A DNA stretch of 64,000 nt, taken from Vitrella brassicaformis (taxonomy: Eukaryota > Sar > Vitrellaceae). Every line of letters begins with the position of its first letter. Position 1 is the first letter of the stretch. The notes under the pieces are model-generated. The model did no database searches. It was given only the letters and a program-made list of their open reading frames with translations, and was not told the DNA's origin. Shown here piece by piece: positions 23,301-34,743 of this stretch. Position numbers and translations under genes: made by a program. The stretch covers positions 59,143 to 123,142 of the forward strand of contig CDMY01000319.1 in NCBI GenBank assembly GCA_001179505.1, read 5' to 3'.

Positions 23301-26300
23301 GTCTCCAGACACAGACAGATCAGATGGGATGTGTCAGCAATTTCTGGCTGACGTGCGACACCGGCACCCCTGATGGTGGGGGCAGGTCCATCATGGTTAC
23401 CCCCCTCACCGAATGCGACTGCACCACACCACACCACACGACATATCAATGACAGAGGCGCGGCGCACACCACACAAAACAAGCACCCAACCAGAGTGAG
23501 TATCTGTCTGTTGTGTGTTCACTCACTGGGTACGCCACACGCCCGCCCACTGAGCCCAACTGACTGACTGACCGAGCTGGGCAGTTCCTGCTCATCCTCT
23601 TCCGCACCCTCCTCCTCAGCATGTGCATCTTCATGCTCCTCACGCTCCTCGTATATCGACGGCTCGGGCGGCGGATGGTAGATCTCCCTAGCTGCACACA
23701 ACAACAACACACGGTCAGCCCCCCAGACACACCTGCTACCCTGCCCTCCACTGCCGTGACGTTATCTAGGTGTCAGTTCAGTCACTTGGACGTACCAGGT
23801 GAGGAGAAGTCGCCCCTCGCCGTGGCAGGGCGCCGCCGATCCAACTCTGCGCACAAACAAAGAGACACAGAGAGATAGAGGCACAGACGGAGAGGTGAAC
23901 ACATGCACACACACGGACTCGTGTGCATGGACAGCCCACCGGTCCCTCCCTACCTCTGTCAGTGTCTTCAGCTGCCTCCGTGAGCTGCATGCTCCTCTGC
24001 CGCTCCACGCCACCATCACCGAGAGTCTCCCTCTCCACTTCGCCCTCGAGTGTGCCCATCTTGGTGTCCAGCACTATGGGCGGCGGCACTGGCAGCGGAA
24101 CCGGCTCGCGACGACGGGCTGCACTCAGCCATCCACCAGTTTATGCGTCAGAGCAGTTATTGACGAGTAGATGTCATGTCAGTGTGGATGGGGAGAGATG
24201 GGGAGAGCCAGAGGGGTGTGGGGGGGGGTGTACCTGTGAGCAGCGGTGTGTCGCGGATTCTCCTCTCCGTCAGCAGGGGGGACACCCTCTCCTCAGTCGT
24301 GATGCTCCGCACGTCACGCGCGCTCTACACGCACGCATCAAGCCATCCACTCAGCCATACCTACCAGGCTTCTGTGTCTCTGTGTGTGTGTCCGGCTGAC
24401 CTCGCGGCCCTCGCGCTGAGTGAGAAAGCCCCGAGTGCGCCGCTGCGGCAGGGGCGCATACGTGGGCAGCTGACACAAGTACACGGACACACTCGTCCAC
24501 AGAGACGTATCCATCCCAAAGGTACCTACCTGGTATGAAGGGCTTGCCGACAGGAGTCTTGGTGGCGGCGAGCGGAACCGGTCGGCATACATCGGAGGAG
24601 GGAAGGGGGACGGTGGGGGCCGCGTGTGCGACACCTGCTGCGCCACTGTGATGGGCGGCACTGCCTGCTCCTCACTCTCGTACTCGTCATACGCCGGCGG
24701 CTGGTACACTGGAGCTGCTCAAATGGATCAAGACGACACACACGTAAGTAAGTGAATGGGTATGTGTGTGCGTGTGTGTGCGTACGTGCGTCTCTCTGCG
24801 ACTGCACAGCACTGGCGGCAGCGATGCCGATGGAGGCATACGACGACAACAGGTCGCGCAGCGACGGCAAAGCTGGCACCTGTGCAGCAGCCGCAGCAGC
24901 CTGCTGACAACCACCACGAACACACACACACACACACACTCACATAGATGGTCTGGTCTGGTCTGGCACCCACAGTAAATACTCTCATACACACACACAC
25001 ACACACACACGCGCGCGCGAACCTGTGCGGCAACTGCGGGCTGTTGATGTTGCTGCTGCACGTTGGTAGAGGTGAGGCTGTGGACAATGTCGAGCGCACT
25101 CATGGGCGAGACGCCAGACGCCAACAGACGGTTGAACGCAACCAAACGCTGGTCACCTGCACAGAACACAAGTACGTACACAGACAGACAGGGACATATG
25201 TGGCCGTCTAGACCTCTCCCCTCCCTCTTTGCCCATCACTCACCGGCACCACTGCTGTCATCTGATTTGGCCATCTGCGCCGCGCTGATGGACGGCATGC
25301 TCGGCTCAGTCGCAATCATGGGCACAGCTACGGACACCAACGAGGGGGGCACAACGCCACCAGCATCACCAGCACCACCAGCAACACCAGCAGCGGGCTT
25401 GTGCTCCTGCGTCAACCCACGCACACACGTACAGGCTGCTGGTTCCGTCTGTCTGTATGTATGTGGCTGGAACAGACCTGTTTGCGAGCGGCCGATGGCT
25501 GTCTTTTGGGCGGTGCGATGGACTGCTTGGGGGGCTCCAGTGGGGGTGGCGGTGGGGCCGCCTGCTCCTGCAGACAAACAAACCATGCGTGTCTTCCTTC
25601 CTTGCTTCCTGTGCGCGTGTATAGGTGTGTATCTGGTGGTCTGGGGGTTGACCTAACACACCACAGGTACCTGTGGTGTGATCGGTTGTGTGTGGGGAGG
25701 TGGAGGCTCTTCTCCTAGCTGCCGGTGCGGCTCTTCTTCCTCTTGTGTCTGAGGGAACGCCTCGCCCTCCTGTTGTTGCTCTTGCTCTTCCTCTTCCTCC
25801 CTCTCCTCCTCGGTGTGGCCCACCGGCACAATCACTGCGTCCATGAGCCACGAGCATTTATCCGACATTATATATACACCCATCATGTATGTCTCTCTGT
25901 GGATGTGGATGTGTGTCTGTGTCTGTGTGTGACCTTCTTCCTCTTCTTCTTCTTCATATGGTTCCTCCTCCTGTTCCTCCAGCCCCTCCTCGCCGTATTC
26001 CTCCTCGCCATAGTCGCCGTACTCGTACTCGCCCTCTATGAACTCGCCCTCGCCCTCTCCCTCCGCAGCCTCCTCGCCCTCTTGCTCTGGAAGAATGGGC
26101 AGGCAGAACGGGGAAGGCAGAGAGACATGGCATAAGTCGACGTGCATATGGACAGTGTGGGCGTCTGCGGGTCTTGTTGCGTACCTTCCTGCTCCTCCTC
26201 TTCCTCTTCTTCTTCCCATTCCTCCTCGCCGTAGTCGTCCTCACCGCCACCATCCTCATCATCATCATCTCCACCGTCACCTGACCACACATACGCAGAT

Positions 26301-27414
26301 GGACGGACACATCTGGATGGATGGATGGACGGCTATGTGCGTACCGTCATCGTCCGCATTGCCATCGCCCTCATGGCCCCCCTCTTGGCCGCCGTTATCC
26401 TCACCCTCGTAATACTCATCTGACCAATGCATTCATTCAGGATGCGATGCACCCATATGTGTCGAATGCGTATCTCGATCGACGGTGTGTCTCCTCACCT
26501 TCTTCCCCCTCGTAATCGTCCTCGTCGGCCTCGCCCTCCGCCGCGCCTTCATCCCCCTCCCCATTGCCATCGCCCCCGTTGCCCCGACCGCTCTCATCCA
26601 CTCGGGCAGCCGCCAAAACAGCACTTCCACCACCAACAGCACCACCAGCGGTGGCATGCGATCGCACTGAAACATCATCGCCACCACTACCTCCTCTCTG
26701 GCTCTGACTTTGAATGTGCCGATGTTCCTCCTCCCACATGCCCCGCCAGCTGATCTTCCTCTCCTGTTCACGAGGCAGCTGACTCCGCCCGATCTCACCG
26801 GCACTCCGAGCGTGGTCGATCTCGCGGGCCCCGATGGGAGGCCGCTGCGAGGACAGGGGGAAGGGCACGGGGGTGGGCAGAGGCGGCGGCTTGGCCGTGA
26901 CAGCTGTGGTGATGTGTGTGTGGTAGAGAGGGAACGGGGGCAGCGGGCGGCAGACAACCTGGTGATGTTGGTTGTTGCCCATGATGGCGGCCGGCCTGGG
27001 CGAGAGGGGGCCGAGAGGGGAAAGGAACGCGCCGCTGTGCTGCTGCACTGACACTGGCTGTCCATGCGCCTGAGGGAAGGTCGACTGCTTGGCGTACACC
27101 GGCCGCTCAGTGGACCGCACTCTGTGTCGGGCGCTGCCGCTGCCGCTGTAGTCGGCGGTCCTCATGTGTAGGGGCGACCCTCGGCTGTGTATATGTGGCC
27201 GTGGAGGTGCCGGGTGATGCGATAGGTACGGCGCAGAGGGGAACACATGGGCAATGGGCAGCGGCGGGCGACTGAACGGACGCAACGCAACACATACAGA
27301 AAAGAGGACAAAACATGGACAGATTTTACCAAACGTAGGTGGAGGATCCTTCTTGTCACCTGTGTGTGGCCTCCTTCTCCCCCTGTTGAGCACTGCTGCC
27401 CCTCCTATGGACAT
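20394..27414 (-). CDS. Large acidic/Pro-rich protein with two C2HC zinc fingers (about 1,450 aa, 28 exons)
   Basis: ATG at 27412-27414. Exons that close in phase include 26499-27414, 26345-26419, 26185-26280, 25934-26086, 25671-25834, 25478-25567, 25244-25406, 25023-25156, 24786-24903, 24530-24714, 24401-24469, 24234-24324, 23954-24118, 23796-23846, 23573-23691, 23353-23418, 23185-23254, 23002-23078 and 22846-22923; then 22277-22322, 22103-22165, 21932-21986, 21633-21786, 21397-21492, 21196-21297 and 20394-21103. The two exons at 22586-22778 and about 22416-22485 are coding, but their junction did not close with standard sites. The N-terminal third is Glu/Asp-rich; Q runs follow. Two zf-C2HC fingers are rebuilt by splicing: CMYCGRRF...AKHESIC and CPYCKRQF...AAHEELC. 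The tail is Ser/Pro/Ala low-complexity. zf-C2HC proteins bind zinc; any flagellar or RNA role is speculation. Two separate genes remain possible. Confidence 0.7.
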
Positions 27415-27845
27415 TCAGCGCCAGGGCTCCTGCAGGCGGCAATGTGGGCGGCTGCCATACAGTTTTGGGCCGATGATCTCTGGCCTGATACATCGGGGCC
27501 TCAACCTAGGATGCTGATGGTGCACAAACTCGACTAACTGGCGTCGTTCCCTTCGCGAGCTTGGCAGCGATCGGCCTACGCAGCTTATGTGTTAGAGCGG
27601 CAATTGGCGACAATTCCCATGCATGTAACACAAGATATCTGTCAAAGGACCGTTCCGGCTCCTCTCCACGCCGTTCCTACTACGATGCGGCGCGCACTAC
27701 ACGACTACAAAACCCCCACACACGACACACACACACACACACACACAAGGCAGGCAGACAGGCACACTAGCCCGGCCCCCCTTGACACGCTGATGACCCG
27801 CCCACCACCCGCCCACCCTCATGCGCATCTATCTGTTCGTCGTGT
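27415..27845. other. Intergenic, no gene seen
   Basis: It is between the ATG of the zinc-finger gene (27414, minus) and the stop of the acyl-CoA dehydrogenase (27846, minus). It is mostly unique sequence with one CA run near 27718-27748 and must contain the zinc-finger gene promoter and the dehydrogenase 3' UTR. Confidence 0.5.
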
Positions 27846-30449
27846 CTATGATGATTTGTAGTCAGCTTGTATCAGCTTGGCAATGGTCTCCAGCTGAATG
27901 TTCGACGTGCCCTCGTAAATGGAACCGATCTTCGAATCTGCGCGTACGCATCCCATCCACACACACAACGAGTGAGCCAAGGAGGCGGCTGTTGGGCTGG
28001 CTGTGCTGTCCTGTGCCAGTGTCGTGTCAGTCACCTCTGAAGAACTTCTCCACTGCGTAGTCCTTGGTGAAGCCGTACCCACCTGCACACGCCGCACGCC
28101 CCGCCAATTTGCCCTTATGCGTGTGTCTTTTGCCCTCTGTGTGCATGACATGACATGACGTGCCTGCCTACCGAGCCATTCGATGCACTGCGATGCTATC
28201 CTCTCAGCCACCTACACAAACACACGCCGGCACACGAGAGGTGAGACCTCTTGTCTTGTCTGCTCCTGCTGTTTGTGTGGGGCCTGTATGTCTGGCTGAC
28301 CCTTCCAGCGTAAAGTTTGGCCATGGCCGCCTCGGCGGTGAAGGGCATGTTGGCCTCCTTCAGCGCCGCAGCGTTGTACACCAACAGACGGGCTGCCTCT
28401 AGCTCCATACGAGCCTAACACACACACACATTCACGGAACGAGAGAGCAGGGGTAAGTGTGTGTTGTCTGCCTGCTCCCCCTCCACTCACTTCAGCGTAT
28501 TGGAACTTCATGCCCTGGAAGTCTGCGATTCGCGATCCGAACTGCTTCCTGTCGTGAATGTACGGCAGCGCCACGTCGTAGGCGCCCTGCGCCAAACCAA
28601 CCATCTGAGCCGCTATACCTGATCGAGCAGATCAACATGCAGACGGGCAGACGATTGATTGACATAAGACAGATAGATAGATCGGCACATCCATCTCTGT
28701 GTTCGTGGATGTCGGTGTCGGTTTCTCCACCTACATACCAATCCTTCCTTCGTTGAGGCTCTCGATGGCCACTTTGTAGCCCTCGCCCACGTTGCCCAGC
28801 ACCTTCCCGCGAGGCACCTGCGCAGAGACACAGCCAAGTTATGTCTGTCACTTCCGTGTCTATCTGGTGGGGTGTGCGTGTGAGGGTCTTTGAGGGTCTT
28901 ACAAAGACGTCGTTGAGTATGACTTCGCAAGTTGACGACGCCCGAATGCCGAGCTTGTCATACTTCTGGCCTACACGCATCCACACACCACACCACGTTA
29001 AGTGGTCCGGCTTCCCGGGTGTCTGAGCCTGGGCTCACCGATCTCGAGGCCTGGTGTGCCCGCATCGACGAGGAAGGCAGTGATGCCGCGGTGCCTCTGA
29101 CACACATAAAATCAATATGTACCGAATGCGCGCGTGTGTGCGTGTGTGTGTGTGTGTGCTCACTTTGGCGGGGTCGACAGTGGCAAACACGATGAAGAGG
29201 CCGGCCTCCTTCGAGTTGGATATCCACTGCTTCACACCTGCAGACCCACACGGCACGGCATGAGTGTAATGCGATCCAGCCGCCCCCTCGGGTCAGCTCT
29301 TATGTGCCCGTCCATCCATCATGCTCACCCACCCGCACCCCACCTGTGATTCTGTATCCGTTGTCGACCTCCCTCGCCCTGGCCTGCAGCGCGAAGGCGT
29401 CTGACCCAGAGCCGGCCTCCGACAGGCAGAACGAACCAACAGTGTCTGCAGTGCTCATTCACAGAACAGTGAGTGATTATGCCGTTAGTTAGTGCATTCG
29501 TTGATTCATTCATTGCATTCTCAGTCACTGGTCGCGAGTTTTGGAAGGTACTCCTTCTTCTGCTCGTCAGTGCCGAAGACGTACAGACACCGATTGATCA
29601 AAGTGTTCTGCAGTCAGTGTGGTATACCAGACAGACACCAGACACACACACACACACACACACACACACGACGAATCACATCACACATCGATCACATCAC
29701 TTTCCTCTCGTCACTGATTGCGGCAGCCAGCCAGCCTCCGTACGCACGTGAATGTCGACCATGACGGCCACAGCAGGGTCGACCCTGGCGATTTCCTCGA
29801 CCACCAGGCACGCCTCGACGAACCCCATCGCACTCCCATCGTACTCGGCCGGGATCTCCACACCCATCAGACCTGTTCAAATCAAACAAACGACAGACAC
29901 GTGCCAATGCATTGATAGCTATGTGTGAAGGGGTGTGCTGTGCTGTTGCTGAGTGAGTGAATCACTGCTTAGTGGTTGCCTGCCTTGTTCAAAGAGGGCG
30001 GGCACGATGGATGGGTCGAAGGCACTCTGCTCGTCCATCTTGTGAACCAACGGACCGATTTGCTGCAGACAGAGGCAGGCAGAATCAGAGAGAGGGTCAG
30101 TCACAAGACGTTTGAACACAGTCCTTTCCTTGACCATCAATTGCAATGCATTTCTGTGATGCTGTCTGTGCATTCATCGTGTCTGTCGGATTGCACCCAC
30201 CTCCACTGCAAACTTCCTCACAGTCTCCTGAAGCATCCTCTGATCTGCAGACAAGCAGGCAGGCCCAAAACGTTTACCACACCAAAGTAGATCGATCTGC
30301 CGCAACTTCATCACAGAAAGCCGGCTGTGTGTGTGCGTATGTGTGGACCTTCTGAGAACACCGTCAGCGGCTGCCTTGACGAGAAACACCGAGCCGCCTG
30401 CCTCGCGCATGGCACAGCCATACTGCACAGAGGAGGAGATGCTGCCCAT
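27846..30449 (-). CDS. Acyl-CoA dehydrogenase, short/branched-chain type, 405 aa
   Basis: Fifteen exons close in frame: 30362-30449, 30201-30244, 29984-30062, 29748-29872, 29529-29607, 29344-29445, 29164-29237, 29039-29096, 28903-28970, 28739-28817, 28491-28618, 28301-28414, 28172-28211, 28035-28082 and 27846-27937. The N-terminal helical domain starts [14 protein letters not shown]. The FAD/substrate signatures [16 protein letters not shown] and [19 protein letters not shown] are present, and the C-terminal domain carries the catalytic Glu in [17 protein letters not shown]. The sequence resembles the 2-methyl-branched (ACADSB) and short-chain group, which oxidise acyl-CoA to 2-enoyl-CoA and pass electrons to ETF in mitochondria. 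The 29 residues before the domain carry few basic residues, so targeting is uncertain. The intron 29873-29983 has a GC donor. The start is 177 bp from the divergent gene at 30627. Confidence 0.93.
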
Positions 30450-30626
30450 GGCAAGCGTCGCAATGCCATCATCGTTGCTATGAATCCATAACCGCAACAC
30501 CAAACGCCCCAAACGCCACTGTCTTGTCAGCTCGCACTGAGCTCGCAACAGAGAGAGAAAAAAGAGGAAGGAAGAGGAGAAGAGGAGAAGCAGGCGGCGC
30601 AAGGGACAGTAGCAGCGGTCGTCGTC

Positions 30627-31036
30627 ATGACGCGCGGCAATCAAGTAGCACCCAGAAGGCTCTGGCGAAAAAGTTGTATGACGTCCGTCAAATCGTGTGT
30701 CCCTCGTTCCTTCTGTGGCTTGGTGCAGCGTGACAAGGACCGTCAGCGAGCGGCGGCACGGGCCAAGCAAGCTCCCAAGGGTAGGTACACACACACGAAT
30801 GTCATATGCCGTCGTCGTGTGTTCACGGCTGTTGCAACCGGGATGCGATGCGATGCGGTTCAGGTGCGTGTTCTCAGCTTGACGCCAACAAGAAGGCGCT
30901 GACGATAGTGTGCAGCATCTGCAAGCAGCAGTTCATGGGGACGAGCAGTGCGTCCATCCTGAACCAGCACGCCGAGTCCAAGCACCCCAAGAGCTCCGTG
31001 ACCGACTGCTTCCCCCACCTCGGAGGCGGCAGCTGA
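30627..31036 (+). CDS. Small SERF/4F5 plus C2H2 zinc-finger protein (ZNF706-like), 80 aa
   Basis: Three exons, 30627-30644 (MTRGNQ, only 18 nt of coding), 30729-30780 and 30864-31036, close in frame. The N-terminal half is the basic 4F5/SERF-type segment (RDKDRQRAAARAKQAPKG). The second half has SQLDANKKALTIVCSICKQQ, then C-x2-C...H-AESKH and ends CFPHLGGGS, matching the small plant and animal ZNF706/At2g23090-type proteins. SERF-like segments modulate protein aggregation; the exact role here is unknown. It diverges from the acyl-CoA dehydrogenase gene. Confidence 0.88.
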
Positions 31037-31959
31037 CACACACCAACCAGCGACTGACACCACACCAGCTAAGGGCAGAGGGCGGCACGCAGTCTGACGA
31101 GTGATGGGGGAGACAGACAACGATTGGTGCGGGCAGGTTTAATTCAGAAGGCGTGTGTGTCTTGTGACTCCCTGTCCGTGGTGCATGCCCGACTGACTGA
31201 CACAGTGCCTTAGCAAGCGATGGTATTTTTCTTGTGTGTTCGATGGCTGATATCCTTTTGGAGGGACCGGGTGATTCGATGCAGATGGGGTGGGGTGCTT
31301 CGATGCAGATGGGGTGAAGGCGTGTGCGTTCTTCATCCTCGCCATGCTACCTGATCAGAGACCCCCTGGTTCGGCGGTCTCTCATAGGGGAGCATGGCGG
31401 GGATGGAAGAGGGCACACTTCCCCTCTTGTGAAGTTTCCCGACAGACAGGCAGACGGGTGGGTTTATTCACTGCTGGTTTGTGCCTCCCTCGCTGCCTTA
31501 CCTGCCTGCCTGCCTGGTGGATTGATGCTATTTGCTCGTGTGTGTGAGTGTGTGTGTGTGTGTGTGTGTGTACAGTCAAGACCCCAGTGAGTGAACACCA
31601 TACCAACCAATATTGGTATCCCTCCATCCATCGTTCTTGTACTTGCATAATGCCGTGACTGTCATTCGATTCGTCCGTCCGTCCGTCGGTGCGTCATAGC
31701 CATGAGGCTCTCCATCAATCCAATCCGCCCAACACGCAGTCACCCAACCAGCCCACCACCCCCCCACCCACCCACCCACCACCCCAGAACCGCCCACACG
31801 CGCATCCACGGTGGCCTGACGCGCGCGTGACGCCCCTTGCGGCCTGTCTGTCTGCCTGCCGGCCTGCCTACACTGCTGAAAAAGTCACACGCACACGAAC
31901 GAACGCAGTTTTGATTGCCCCGTCCGTCCATTCCATGGGGGCGGGGCCTCTGAAAATCA
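31037..31959. other. Intergenic, simple repeats and one short tandem duplication
   Basis: Contains an 18-bp exact duplication (31275-31292 and 31299-31316), a TG run at 31545-31571, CGTC repeats at 31672-31690 and C-rich tracts near 31760-31785. No coding frame with convincing character is present. It is the 3' flank of both adjoining genes. Confidence 0.5.
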
Positions 31960-34373
31960 TCATCTCATCGGTATGGGCAGGCGGGTGAGGATGTTGTCGA
32001 CGACCTTCTCGATGCGGCCCACGGAGCTAGACTCGGGCGCCATCTGACATGACACACCCATCCAACACACAAGCGCAAGGATGAGGATGGATACAGACTT
32101 ACTTGCCAGGGTGGTTGTCGGTGGCGTGTTTGTGTGGGTCAGCTGACTGTCTGTCTGTCAGTCTGCGTGTCAGCGGGTGTGTGTGTATGTTTGTATTGGT
32201 CTCACCTTTCTGAGTGACTTGCCGAGCTCGCCGGCGAGCATGACCTGCTGGTCCAGCGGGATGGAGCCGGCATACGGCACCGACATCTTCTCACACATGA
32301 TCTGTGTGATTGACGACAGACAGACACACCGACACCCATGGCGTGTGTGCAAGTGTGTGTGTTGTAGGTGTGTCTTGAGTGACCTTTGGTCCGCCGAGTG
32401 GTGATTGGAATATCGAGTCGGCCATGTTCTCGACCACCCCCAGGATGGGCACACCAACCTTCTTGCTGCACACAGCACACATCACAACACGACACACAAC
32501 CAGACACACATGACTAACATACGTGCGGAGCGGTGCGCCACACACACACGTGTGTGTGTCCACTGCACTGCACAGGTGGGCATCGATCGCATATGGCCAT
32601 GAGTACCAGAAGTTGATCTCCTTCCTCACGTCGGCCATGGCCACCTCCTGGGGCGTCGTGACGATCACAGCACCGTCAACCTGACACACGACACACATGC
32701 ACCGCACCCGCCATCATGGTGGTTCGTGCGTCAGGGAGGGAGGGAGGCAGGGAGGGAGACTGCCCACGTGTTGGATTACCTGTGCCTCCTTGAGGTAGGT
32801 GACGATGGACAGGTGCTCGTCGGAGGTGCCCGGTGGCGTGTCGACGATGAGGAAGTCCAGGTCGCCCCAGGCCACGTCCGTCAGGAACTGCTTGATCAGC
32901 CCGTTCTTGCGTGGACCTCGCCATATCACTGCGTCGTCCTGGTTGGGCAGTAAGAACCCTGCACACCACACGGTGTCACACATGGACCGAGAGAGAAACG
33001 TGATGATTGCAATCCAATCTGTCAGCTTGGGTGTGTGGGTGTGTTACCGATAGACATGACGGCGAGGTTCTCATCGACATAGACCGGCGACCAGCCAGCT
33101 GCGGACGAGTGCACCTCTTGCCCACTCAAACCTGCACACACCCATCAGCCACATCAGGCGGGCACACATCACATATCACATGGTCGGGTCGGTGAGTGTC
33201 ATGTCCATGCATGGACCCACCCAGCAGCCGTGGTATTGACGGCCCGCAGATGTCGATGTCGAGGAGGCCCACCTCGTGAGACCGACCCGCCAGAGCATAT
33301 GCTGCACACCACACCACACCACGCACGGCACACAGATGATTCATTCATTCACGAGCTGAGCTGAACAGGACTGCTCTGTTGCTCCGAGTGAGGGTACATG
33401 TGTACCTAGCTGTGCCGACACAGTCGACTTGCCTACACCCCCCTTGCCCGACAGTACCAAGATCTGTCGTGAGTGAATGACGGATACACAAGAATGATTG
33501 TCGCGTGCGTGCTGTAGGCCCGTCCGTTTGTCCGTTTGTGTGTCCGCACCTCACCCACCTTGTGTTTGACGCTTTTAAGTTTGTCATGCACCTCGCTGAT
33601 GGCTGGGTCGGGCTTGCGAGCCTGATACACACACGTGCACATACACCCATGCATATGGAAGGAAGCAGCAGTGACGATCCGATCACTCCCCGTTCATCGG
33701 GTAACTCGTTCGTTCGTTCGTTCGTTCTTGCCGTCTGTCTGTCTGTCTGTCTATTACCTACCTCTCCCGATGCGCAGACAGCCTGGTTCGGACACCCCGC
33801 ACACGCAGCCGACTTGCCTGAATGGAGCGGACCAACCAACCAACCGCCACACCAAGTCAGTCAGCCGGTTGGTTCTCTCCCTCTCTGGGACTTACGTACC
33901 GGCACTGTCACTGGCTGTGCCAGGACAGTTCTCGTTGGCGTTGTCGGGGACGTCGCCCTCCTGCCCGTTGGCGGCGTGGCCGCCGCTCTCATGGGTCGTG
34001 TCGGAACTCACCTCGGGCGGCTGCGTGTCCCCTGCCGCCGGAATGGGGGATGCAGCCGCCATCTCCTCCCCTTCGGCCGACGCTGAGGGAGGGACCGATC
34101 AAGCAACACACCCATGACACGACACGTGTATGTGCGTCGTTCCTGCCTGTGAGTTTGGTACCTACCTTTGTCTGTTGGCTCTTTGTCTGTCAGCTCTCCT
34201 GTGTCACTCAAGAGGACGCTCTCGCCCTCCTGCTGCTGCAGCTGTTGCTTCTGGGTGTGTTCCTCCCGCTGCGGCCTGGTCGGCAGCAGATGCCTCGTCG
34301 CAATGTACGTCGATGCAGCGCCCACCGCCGCACCGCACACGAATGCGGCCACGGCCGTCTTGGTGGCCTCCAT
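31960..34373 (-). CDS. NBP35: NBP35/NUBP1-type cytosolic Fe-S scaffold P-loop NTPase with N-terminal membrane segment, 415 aa
   Basis: Twelve exons close in frame: 34166-34373, 33900-34082, 33762-33817, 33559-33621, 33406-33463, 33221-33301, 33048-33131, 32780-32958, 32607-32680, 32384-32465, 32206-32301 and 31960-32043. The N-terminal cluster-binding motif has the NBP35 spacing C-x13-C-x2-C-x5-C (CPGT...[10 protein letters not shown]). The deviant Walker A is [44 protein letters not shown] and GVVENM follow. It should assemble [4Fe-4S] clusters for cytosolic and nuclear proteins. Two oddities: an extension of about 110 residues beginning with a hydrophobic segment (residues about 5-25, [20 protein letters not shown]), and no CxxC after ENM, where many NBP35 proteins carry the bridging-cluster Cys pair. 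Confidence 0.93.
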
Positions 34374-34743
34374 CAGTCAGTCACAACGCGGCTCGCTCAA
34401 GCAAGAGCAGATGAACAAGGTGAACTCAGTCCTTCCACCTGGAAAAGCTTTCCTGCTAGTCACGCGCCCTTCTCGTCTCTCATCATTTCCCTCCAGCTTT
34501 TGCGAGCTTCGAGCTGTGGGAGGAGGGACGTCTTCTCCTGTTTTTCTGATTGTCTGACCTGGGCATAGGCTTCTTCCATCCCCTTTCACTGCAGCTGTTT
34601 TGGGTGGCGAGAAGCGTGCGTCGTCAGACGCAGTCGGCGCGTACCTTGCGAGCGCTCCCGTCGCTACAGCGTCCCACGGCCGGGAGAGACACTCTGTGGC
34701 GGACTACCAGCACAGCTTCGCCGTCGCCGAGGCCAGGGCGAGC
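34374..34743. other. Head-to-head region and 5' leader of the RGG-protein gene
   Basis: It lies between the NBP35 ATG (34373, minus) and the first in-frame ATG of the RGG gene (34744, plus). A likely leader exon ends at MNK-like ATGAACAAG|GTGAAC (about 34412-34420), and an acceptor CTGCAG lies at 34594. The frame from 34597 to 34743 is open and looks coding (GEKRASSDAVGAYLASA), so translation may begin earlier than annotated. Confidence 0.45.
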
